Part shown: one piece after another, positions 9,940 to 16,296 of the stretch
How the letters are laid out: every line of letters begins with the position of its first letter
Position numbering within the stretch: the stretch's first letter is position 1
NCBI GenBank assembly: GCA_009602725.1
Contig: WELB01000095.1
Location: 384,402 to 403,387, forward strand
Length of the DNA: 18,986 bases
Origin: Spirogloea muscicola
Taxonomy: Eukaryota > Streptophyta > Zygnematophyceae > Spirogloeales > Spirogloeaceae
Reading direction: 5' to 3'
Notes under the pieces: generated by a model
Database searches by the model: none
What the model saw: the letters and a program-made list of their open reading frames with translations, nothing else
What the model was told of the DNA's origin: nothing
Program-made: the position numbers and the translations under genes

Positions 9940-10200
9940 CTCCGCTCGGTACTGGGGGGCCCGGTACTGGGGGGCATCCCGGAGGTGGGCGTGGCTTGGA
10001 TTCAAGGCATGCCTGCCATGGCCTCCGGGGCATCGGGTTCCCTCTAGCCAGGACCACATGGGGTGGGGGGCTTGGGGCCTCCCCGATCCAGTGCCCGTCT
10101 TCTGGCCAAGCAAGCGGCGAGGTCTCCTGAGCCCAAGGACATTCCACGAACAAGTGGTCCATCAATCAAGTGGCTGCGCGACGCCCCCAGAAAATCTACC
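9940..10200 (-). mobile_element. Possible remnant of a LINE C-terminal zinc region (zf-RVT-like)
   Basis: On the minus strand the phrase DHLFVECPWAQE, preceded by WGRRAAT and an in-frame stop, resembles the H-x-x-x-x-C part of the zinc-knuckle region that follows reverse transcriptase in many LINEs. The remaining sequence is proline-rich and shows no domain. It lies next to other minus-strand retroelement ends. A chance resemblance cannot be excluded. Confidence 0.4.
9948..9977. repeat. 15-bp tandem duplication
   Basis: GGTACTGGGGGGCCC (9948-9962) is followed directly by GGTACTGGGGGGCAT (9963-9977). Confidence 0.85.
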
Positions 10201-10223
10201 CCTCCTCTCCCTGAGGAAGGCCC

Positions 10224-10560
10224 CGAAAAGTGAGGCGCGCGGTGCGCATGGAATGAAAGGGAGGCCTTACCAGCCTTCCGAAAGTCCTGGTAACGCAACA
10301 CTAAGCTGGCCAATGAGGTCACTAGTACCCACGAGTGAGCACATGCAGCCTCCCCCAGGCCCGCGGACGATAACTCGTGGCCACCGCCTAGGGCGGCCCC
10401 CCCCGGCGCCTCCCCCTACCTGGGGCGGTGGAGAAAGAAGAAAGTGCTCGCCCATTGAGAATAGGGGCTGGAACAACCAGCCCGAAAAAGAATGAACAGA
10501 GTACGAGAAGGGGGCCAGGGGAAGCGCTAAGTAACAGAAACAAAGCTGCTGGAGAGGGCG
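10224..10560 (-). mobile_element. Minus-strand 3' ends of the non-LTR retroelement family (two, in series)
   Basis: Reading leftwards from 10560: a degenerate end TACTTAGCGCTTCCC (normal TGA changed to TTA), then hairpin GGGCTGG-TTGTT-CCAGCCC (10465-10483), then ATGGGCGAGCACTTTC. About 100 bp later comes a second coding end reading VLTRGY-stop (near 10328-10350), followed by module B (ACCAGGACTTTCGG, GGCCTCCCTTTCATTCC, ATGCGCACCGCGCGCC; 10224-10296). These are the same parts as in the plus-strand tails, so at least two truncated copies lie in series here in the opposite orientation. Confidence 0.65.
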
Positions 10561-10564
10561 GTTC

Positions 10565-10598
10565 CCAGGCTGGCACCCACCGACGGGTGCCAGCCTGG
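10565..10598. repeat. Perfect 14-bp inverted repeat with 6-nt loop
   Basis: CCAGGCTGGCACCC, loop ACCGAC, GGGTGCCAGCCTGG. It lies exactly between minus-oriented retroelement ends on the left and a plus-oriented endonuclease fragment on the right. Confidence 0.9.
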
Positions 10599-10604
10599 CA
10601 GCAA

Positions 10605-11020
10605 AGGCAGTGAGCGCACGGGCTCCTAAACCTCCTGCGTGACGCCATGTATGTCTCTCTCATGTATATCTCTCTCATGTATGGCATCGTCAAGGAGGCG
10701 GGATATCAAGTGGCGTTGGAGAGCACTGGTGTGATGCCCATCCAACTCCGTAATGGGGTCCCTCGGACGAGGCGTGTCGATCTGGTTGGCGTCCCCGCCT
10801 GGGAGGTGGCAAGCGGCTCCTCATGGACGTCGTCCTCACCGACAGCTTCCGGACGAAGGGCCCCATTATCTCTGAGACCGGCTATGCCGTGAAGGTGGCC
10901 GAACAGAAGAAGTTGCACAAGTACAAGGACCACCCGCCGGGTGATACCTTTTGACCCCCTGGCCATGGACATCCACGGGTGTCACCGAAGCCCTACATCA
11001 CGCGGTCAGGCCGGACCCTC
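10605..11020 (+). mobile_element. Left half of an older retroelement copy: endonuclease-domain fragment
   Basis: Plus-strand remnant of the C-terminal restriction-like endonuclease, clearly related to residues about 860-963 of the long ORF: SERTGS, NLLRDAM, IVKEAGYQVALESTGVMPI, RTRRVDLVGVP, then after a frameshift LLMDVVLTDSF, VKVAEQKK and KYKDHPPGDTF, then after another shift DPLAMDIHG and VTEALHHAV. The two acidic endonuclease positions (RRVDLV and MDVV) are retained, but three frameshifts make it non-functional. An in-frame 15-bp tandem duplication (10647-10676) adds ten codons. Similarity stops near 11020, where the younger copy seems to begin; the missing C-terminus appears to resume at about 14265. 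Confidence 0.75.
10647..10676 (+). repeat. 15-bp tandem repeat, two units
   Basis: ATGTATGTCTCTCTC and ATGTATATCTCTCTC in direct succession, followed by ATGTATGGC. It splits the conserved block between LLRDAM and the following GIVKEAG without shifting the frame. Confidence 0.85.
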
Positions 11021-13838
11021 CATGAACGGGCCTGCGTGTGCAACAACAACCGTGCGGAGCAGGCGCGGGGCGCAGCTGCTGCAGGTGGCCGCCGGGGCCG
11101 GCCAGGCCGGCCAGTCCCACCCGCGCCGTCCCCACCCACGCCTCAGCACTGGCAGTGGCTGGCCGGCCTCGACCTGGCAGCCATCCACCGCCAGGCGGCC
11201 CTCCCGCTCGTCCGCCACGTTCCCCGCTGGGTGCGTCCACACATTCGCCGCGCGCTTCGCCCGGCGATGCAGCGTGATTGTCCGAGACCATCGGGACGAG
11301 GCGGCCTGGAAGCAGTTCCTCCTCTTCCCCCGGCTACTGCTCGGGCGCGTCCCCAACGACGGCCGCCGGCAGGGCCAGCAGCCCCTCCTGGAGCGCGTCC
11401 AGATGTTCGAGGGCGGCCAGTGGGAGGAGCTTCTGGCACGCCACGATGCAGCGGTGGCCGCCTCGGCGGCAGACCATGGGGCCACGCGGGCCGCGCCAGC
11501 CGGGGCCGCCAATGTCCGCCGGGCGCTACGCTTCGGCCATGCGGGCGAGTTGTCCAGGGCGGTCCAGGCCCTGGACGACTCGGTGCTGGCGCCCACCAAC
11601 GCCGCAACGCGGGCGGCCCTGGACTCCCTGCACCCTCCGGCGCGCAACCCCCTGCCCCCGTGGCTGGACACCTTCACCCCGCTGGAGGAGGTGGTCCTCG
11701 ACGCCGACGCCCTGCGGCAGGCCCTGCAGAGCAGCCGCCGCGCAGCCGCTGGAGGTCCTTCCCACATGCTCACCGAGCACCTCCGGGAAATCTTCTTGGA
11801 GGGGGACGCTGCCGACTTCGCGGCGCTCCACCAGGTGTGCCAGCTCCTAGCTCGCGACCAGGTCTCAGCCAGCGTTCGGGACGTCCTGTGCGCCAGTACA
11901 CTGCTGGCGCTCAGCAAGGCCGGCGGAGGGGTCCGGCGCATCGCCATCGGGGAGGTACTCTACCGTCTGGTGGGGCGCGCACTCTGGCAACAGCACGCGG
12001 GGCAGGCCCAAGCACACCTGGCGCCCCAGCAGTTTGGCGCGGGGCTACGGAGCGGCGGCGAGACGGTCGTGCACGGCGTACGGGCCACCCTGGACCTGCA
12101 CCCGGAGTGGGTGGCTATGGCAGTCGATGTCCGCAATGCCTTCAATAGCGTTGATCGGGACGTCATTGCGGAGGAGCTGAGAGAGGCCTTCCCCAGCCTT
12201 CTACCCTTCTTCAGGCTGGGGTACGGTCGGCCAAGTGACCTGCTGTGGCGGACGGAGGGGGGAGCGGTGGAGACCCTCCACTCCACCAGGGGTGCACGTC
12301 AAGGGGATCCACTCGCTGGATTCTACTACGCGCTGGCACACCATCGCGCGCTCCAGGCAACGGTCGCGGCTCACCCTGGCGTGCTGGTGCCGACGTACGC
12401 AGATGATACCACTCTGGTGGGACCGCCTGCAGACGTCGTGGCAGCCTTTGCTACCCTCCAGGTGCAGCTGGGCGCGATCGGCCTGGACATCAGGGCGGAC
12501 AAGTGCTGTGCCTGGTCCCCGGCAGGTCCCCTGCCAGCCCACCTGGGCCTGCCCGTGGGCTGCCAGACACCGGCCGAGGGCCTCACTCTCCTCGGCGTCC
12601 CCCTGGGCGCACCTGCCTTCGTGGCGGAGCAGCTGCAGGGGCGGCTGCAGGACCACCTCCGGCCGGCGGCCCGCCTGCACACGCTGAACGACATGCAGCT
12701 GGCAACCGCCATGCTGACCCGGTGCATCGCGCAGCGGCCCCACTACCTGGCCCGCACCGTCCTTCCCTCACCGGCGGTGACGGCAGCGTATGAGGCCTTC
12801 GACACCGGCATTATGGCGGCCGCAGCCTCCCTCGTGCAGCACCCGGCGTTCCTCACCACCCAAGCTGCGCAGCTGCAGGCCAGCCTGCCGATCAGTCGTG
12901 GCGGCTTGGGATGCCGCTCAGTTGCCCGCGTCTGTGAGGCGGCCTTCCTGGGAAGCTGGGCGCAGGTGGCCGCCCCCATGTGTCAGAGGTTCCTCGTGCA
13001 CGGACAACGCGCCCTGGAGCGGGCGGCAGCCGATGTGGAGACAGGCCAACTCCCCTTCCAAGTCGCCCTCCGCACTGCCCGCGACAGGCTCCTGCAGGTC
13101 CACCCCAACATGTCCGAGCAGACTGTTCCTTTCCGGCACCTCGCCCACACTCCAGACCTGCGGGCTCAGGCACGCTTCACGGCGTTGGTCGAGAAGGCGG
13201 CCTCCGACCAGGCGGTGGAGCTTCTCCCTCCGTCTGACGTTCGCGGGCGTGCTCGGCTTCTCTCCGCCTCTTCCCCTGGGGCGGCGGCGTGGCTCCAAGC
13301 GCTCCCACTCTATGCAGCACTTACCATGCCCGACGAGGTCTACCGGACGGCGGTGCATCGGCTCTTGGGGCTCCTCCCTCCCTGCCTTACAGGTGTCACA
13401 CAGTGCGAGTGCGGCGCCCGGCACGCCGACCCTGCGGAGCTGGCCGCGCACATGCTCCGTTGCGCCCACGGAGGCGAGCGGACCGCTTCCCATGATCTTT
13501 TGCGCGATGGTATGCAGGGGGTGTTCATAGAGGCGGGCTTCAAGGTGGCGGTGGAGTGCTCCTCGGTCATGCCCATCCTGCGGGGCGAGGACGGCCGGTC
13601 GCACACCCGACGCGCCGACCTGGTCGCTATCCCGCCCGGCGGCGGCTCCTGCATCATCGCCGACGTCGTGACAACAGACTGCTTCGACTCCGGCAACCCC
13701 ACCAGGTCGGCGTCGCTTGCAGGGCACGCGGTAGGCCTGGCGGCCCGGGGAAAAGAACGCAAATACGCTGACCACCCGGTTGGCGACGAGTTCGCGGCCT
13801 TGGCGATCGACGTCCACGGGGCGTTCGGCAGCCGCTGA
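10941..13838 (+). CDS. Reverse transcriptase with restriction-like endonuclease, ORF of a non-LTR retrotransposon
   Basis: Open for 965 codons. Reverse transcriptase: motif A AVDVRNAFNSVD (Asp396), motif B GARQGDPLAG (451-460), motif C TYADDTTLVG (Asp488 and Asp489). The C-terminal third has a Cys/His cluster (Cys822, Cys824, His837, Cys841), then a PD-(D/E)XK-like endonuclease: RRADLVAI (Asp893) and IIADVVTTD (Asp908). This RT, then zinc, then endonuclease order is that of R2/NeSL-type early-branching non-LTR elements; no apurinic endonuclease was seen. The first roughly 110 codons are not the real N-terminus: they run from the older copy's endonuclease into sequence whose plausible coding frame is a different one (WQWLAGLDLAAIHRQA, PRWVRPHIRRALRPAMQR, 11150-11272), implying a 1-nt frameshift near 11270. 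At the other end the frame continues past TGA 13836-13838 to 14099. All RT motifs are intact, but the copy is probably dead. GC content is higher than in the neighbouring host genes. Confidence 0.88.
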   Translation: MIPFDPLAMDIHGCHRSPTSRGQAGPSMNGPACATTTVRSRRGAQLLQVAAGAGQAGQSHPRRPHPRLSTGSGWPASTWQPSTARRPSRSSATFPAGCVHTFAARFARRCSVIVRDHRDEAAWKQFLLFPRLLLGRVPNDGRRQGQQPLLERVQMFEGGQWEELLARHDAAVAASAADHGATRAAPAGAANVRRALRFGHAGELSRAVQALDDSVLAPTNAATRAALDSLHPPARNPLPPWLDTFTPLEEVVLDADALRQALQSSRRAAAGGPSHMLTEHLREIFLEGDAADFAALHQVCQLLARDQVSASVRDVLCASTLLALSKAGGGVRRIAIGEVLYRLVGRALWQQHAGQAQAHLAPQQFGAGLRSGGETVVHGVRATLDLHPEWVAMAVDVRNAFNSVDRDVIAEELREAFPSLLPFFRLGYGRPSDLLWRTEGGAVETLHSTRGARQGDPLAGFYYALAHHRALQATVAAHPGVLVPTYADDTTLVGPPADVVAAFATLQVQLGAIGLDIRADKCCAWSPAGPLPAHLGLPVGCQTPAEGLTLLGVPLGAPAFVAEQLQGRLQDHLRPAARLHTLNDMQLATAMLTRCIAQRPHYLARTVLPSPAVTAAYEAFDTGIMAAAASLVQHPAFLTTQAAQLQASLPISRGGLGCRSVARVCEAAFLGSWAQVAAPMCQRFLVHGQRALERAAADVETGQLPFQVALRTARDRLLQVHPNMSEQTVPFRHLAHTPDLRAQARFTALVEKAASDQAVELLPPSDVRGRARLLSASSPGAAAWLQALPLYAALTMPDEVYRTAVHRLLGLLPPCLTGVTQCECGARHADPAELAAHMLRCAHGGERTASHDLLRDGMQGVFIEAGFKVAVECSSVMPILRGEDGRSHTRRADLVAIPPGGGSCIIADVVTTDCFDSGNPTRSASLAGHAVGLAARGKERKYADHPVGDEFAALAIDVHGAFGSR

Positions 13839-14099
13839 CTGGATCCCCTCCAGCGGCTTGCTCGTCAGGCTATTGATCGGCGGTCGGGTCCGCCCGGGGC
13901 GCTGCCCGGCTTCAACGCCGCCGGGTCGCTTGCCCAGGTCTTTCGCATGCGCTTGGCGGTATCGTTCCAGCGATCCCTTGCCCACGCTGTCCACACGCGC
14001 GCAGGACGCGCTCTGGCCGCTGCCTCCGGGTCTCGGCGGAGTGCCTCCTTCCCTGCCTCGAGCTACTCGGACCTGATGTTGCTCACTCGCGGGTACTGA
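13839..14099 (+). pseudogene. C-terminal coding remnant of the RT-RLE protein beyond an in-frame TGA
   Basis: Directly after the TGA the same frame stays open for 86 codons and ends at TGA 14097-14099. It reads LDPLQRLARQAID, then FRMRLAVSFQRSLAHAVHTR, then SYSDLMLLTRGY. The related copy at 14265-14510 encodes matching segments (YRMRLSMCLQRS, then a frameshift, LLLTRGY-stop), so this is genuine protein sequence of the family. The TGA would arise from CGA (Arg) by one C-to-T change at a CpG. Confidence 0.72.
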
Positions 14100-14168
14100 G
14101 CTTCCCTAGTATGTTGTCGTGATTGGTAGAGTAGAGGAGTCCTTCCTCGGCATCTCATTCTTCGGCTT

Positions 14169-14208
14169 TGGACATTGTCCATTCATTTTGGGCTGGCTTT
14201 GCCAGCCC
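14169..14208 (+). repeat. Pair of conserved tail hairpins (second copy)
   Basis: TGGAC-ATT-GTCCA (14169-14181) and GGGCTGGC-TTT-GCCAGCCC (14190-14208), identical in stem and loop to 8436-8475. Confidence 0.8.
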
Positions 14209-14264
14209 CTCTTTCTCTATGGGCGAGCCTTCTCTCGTTACGGGGGTCGGTGGTCCTCGTTAGT

Positions 14265-14600
14265 TTTGCTGCTGGCTTCTCAAGCTGACCAGCGGCGCCG
14301 GGAACAGGGTGCAGCCCTTCCCGATGGCTCGGTGCCTTTGGGTCTTGTGTCCTGCTACCGCATGCGTCTATCTATGTGCCTACAGCGGTCCCAGGCGATT
14401 TGCATCGCCGGGCTGGTCGCGCCCTTGCAGCAGCCTCTGGCTGGCGCAGCGGGGTTGCTCTTCCTCCCCTCAGCTAATCTGACTTCCTACTGCTGACACG
14501 GGGGTATTGAGGGCGCCCTGTCTGCCTAGCCTTTGGCTCCGTCATGAAACCTGTATGAATCTGGCTGGCATTTTACAGCCGATGCTTCGATATCAGCAGC
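14265..14600 (+). mobile_element. Right half of the older retroelement copy: C-terminal coding end and degenerate tail
   Basis: From 14275 the sequence reads ASQADQRRREQGAALPDG, then YRMRLSMCLQRSQ, and after a 1-nt shift SDFLLLTRGY-stop (TGA 14508-14510). It aligns with the young copy from ARQAIDRRSGPPGALPG onward. It begins just where the left fragment at 10605-11020 stops, so the two are probably one copy split by insertion. The tail has a weak hairpin (GGCTGGCATTTTACAGCC, 14563-14580). Confidence 0.68.
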
Positions 14601-15190
14601 CGCATTCTCCCGACGGTAGCAACAGCTCCGGGATGGAGGCGGCTAGTCTGTCGTATTTGAGGCTCCTCACTCGTAGCTACTGAGTGCTCCATCCTACACC
14701 CGTTCTGACAGCGCTTTATTTAGGCCCCTCCGTCATTTGACCCGTTGGAAGCTTTGTCTATTCTATTCGGGCTTGGCTTTTCACAGCCCTCGCCCCCAAT
14801 GGAAGAGCCACTTCTTGAGGCGGCCTCTCGGACCCTATCCTCTATGGGCTCGGGGATATCAGTGTCCCCCTTGGCCAGCTCATTACCAGTCAACAGGACA
14901 TTTGTGAGGCTAGAATTGGCCTCCCATTCAAAATCATGCGCACGGCGCGCCTTCTCTCTCTATGGGCGAGCCCTTCCTCTTGGACCTTAGTGGCTAGGTC
15001 AGGCGACAGTGCCGCTAACAGCTCCCTGAACCGCCACTGCCGGGTTGATCACGGCTGTGATCCCTTCCGTTCCCTGCCCGTTCCCTCCCCGCTTTTTGCA
15101 CTTTTTGTGCCTAAGCAATGTATTGGCTTGAGTTGGCCACCAATTGATATCATGCGCACCACGCGCCTTCTCCCCTTGGCGAACCATTGG
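14600..15190 (+). mobile_element. Further truncated retroelement 3' end(s) with modules A and B repeated
   Basis: A third coding end reads LSYLRLLTRSY-stop (TGA 14681-14683). The tail then holds a module-A-like block (GGGCTTGGCTTTTCACAGCCC, CCACTTCTT; about 14769-14810) and module B (AACAGGACATTTGTGAGGC, TTGGCCTCCC, ATGCGCACGGCGCGCC; 14886-14955). After that come CTATGGGCGAGCCC (14960-14973) and a second, more diverged module B at about 15121-15184 (GAGTTGGCCACC, ATGCGCACCACGCGCC). The end near 15190 is uncertain. Confidence 0.62.
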
Positions 15191-15299
15191 TCTGCTTCCC
15201 GGGCCGTGCCACAACAATGGCGGCTGCTATGTCCTCCTGCAGGGGGGTTGTTTTGATGGCTGCTAGCTGCTGCGCCAGCAGCCCCATCCCTTGCGTGGG

Positions 15300-15465
15300 T
15301 AGGGCGGGCGGAGATGTGGTGACCCCCCGAGCATAGGAAGGTGGAGTCTGGATCCAGCTGGTCCTCTGCGCAGCGGTACTTAGCGACCTTATTTATCAAT
15401 CATGATCGAACACTTCTTCCAAATGGGTTGAAGTTGTCATCATCCTCTGGGTGGGTGGCGACGAC
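15300..15465 (+). mobile_element. Second Ty3/gypsy integrase scrap
   Basis: Plus-strand nucleotide similarity to the start of the minus-strand integrase at 9925-9790: CCCCCCGAGCATAGGAAGGT, then CAGCTGGTCCTCTGCG, then TTCCAAATGGGTTGAAG. Translated in pieces it gives DPAGPLRSGT and SKWVEVVII, with at least two frameshifts and a stop. Similarity ends abruptly near 15465. It is too short and broken to be functional. Confidence 0.75.
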
Positions 15466-16200
15466 TAGTCGCCCAAGCAGAGGATGTCAGGGAGGGGGCC
15501 CATCGCTGGCTCACGGGATTCTGGCAGCAGCTAGGTCGTGCCCGGCAGTTGCTTATTATCCCTGCAGCTTACGCTCAGCTAAAGCATGGATGACTTACCT
15601 TAGTAGCGGGATTGCCGTGTCCTCAAGATTTCCAGTCAATGTTATTGACCATCCAAATCAGTACCTTTATACATGGTTGCATGCATCTAAAGCAGCGGGG
15701 CGTTGCTCAAATCTGGTGATGGCATGAAGCAACAGTTGTGGGCATTACGAAGGTGTCATTGACAAGTAGGACATCTTGAGAAAGATAATAAGAGAAAAGG
15801 AAGAAGAGGAAGGAAAGAAGGCACCCTCGTCAGCCTCACAAAATATAGTACGATACACCTTCAGAAGTCTCGAATGGAACCCACCAGGAAAAGCCTAACC
15901 TCTAACTTCGTAATTTTCCAGCCCCTTGGCTGAAAGCGGAGCAATGTCACTGGATTGTCTTCAATTTCTCTATAAAGAATAGACTGCTAATTTGCTGCAC
16001 GAGTTGCTGAGTACAATTGCTGTACTAAAGTACAATTACCTGAGCTTTGTATGTTGCTTGGGCTAGCTGGGCAAGGCAAATTGCACAAGACGAAGAGGCT
16101 GTCACTAGCTATCATCATAGGTGAGCATCACTGGGCATGCTCACTGAAGAGGCTATGCGTCTCTAGGTTACCACGTGCTGGGAGAGGAGCAAAAAAATAC
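15466..16200. other. Unassigned spacer
   Basis: No gene or repeat of the families described here was recognised. Open frames are short and unrelated to known families. A purine-rich stretch lies at about 15778-15822. Confidence 0.4.
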
Positions 16201-16203
16201 TTG

Positions 16204-16208
16204 TTACA
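16204..16208 (-). promoter_or_regulatory. Candidate polyadenylation signal TGTAA of the PC-esterase gene
   Basis: TTACA on the plus strand reads TGTAA on the minus strand, about 90 nt after the PC-esterase stop codon. TGTAA is the common poly(A) signal of chlorophyte algae. Confidence 0.4.
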
Positions 16209-16296
16209 GCCTTCCCTCGAGTTGCTCAAGGACCTCTAAGGAATGGGGACCTGTGGTTCATATTGAAGTGGGCTTCTACCCAGCTGACCTGTGCTG

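Larger units (their letters stand above)
11020..14264 (+). mobile_element. Young non-LTR retrotransposon copy (RT-RLE type) with 3' tail
   Basis: Comprises the reverse transcriptase ORF, the 87-codon C-terminal remnant (13839-14099) and a tail of about 165 bp. The tail holds TACTGAGCTTCCCT, TTTGGACATTGTCCA (hairpin 14169-14181), GGGCTGGC-TTT-GCCAGCCC (14190-14208) and CTATGGGCGAGCCTTCT. No poly(A) or simple repeat ends it. Both borders are inferred: left where the older endonuclease fragment loses similarity, right where the older copy's coding sequence resumes. No clear target-site duplication was found. Confidence 0.6.

Noticed and set aside
11006-11947. Long minus-strand open frame (313 codons) opposite the reverse transcriptase
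   Set aside because: Low-complexity Arg/Ala/Ser composition caused by the GC-rich opposite strand; the plus strand carries the recognisable RT protein.
13836-13838. TGA reassigned as a sense codon in this organism
   Set aside because: Ferroportin, the methyltransferase, the PC-esterase and several retroelement coding ends use TGA as the terminal stop with no conserved sequence beyond.
12918-13994. Minus-strand open frame of 358 codons
   Set aside because: Antisense shadow of the zinc-endonuclease part of the RT protein; no family features.
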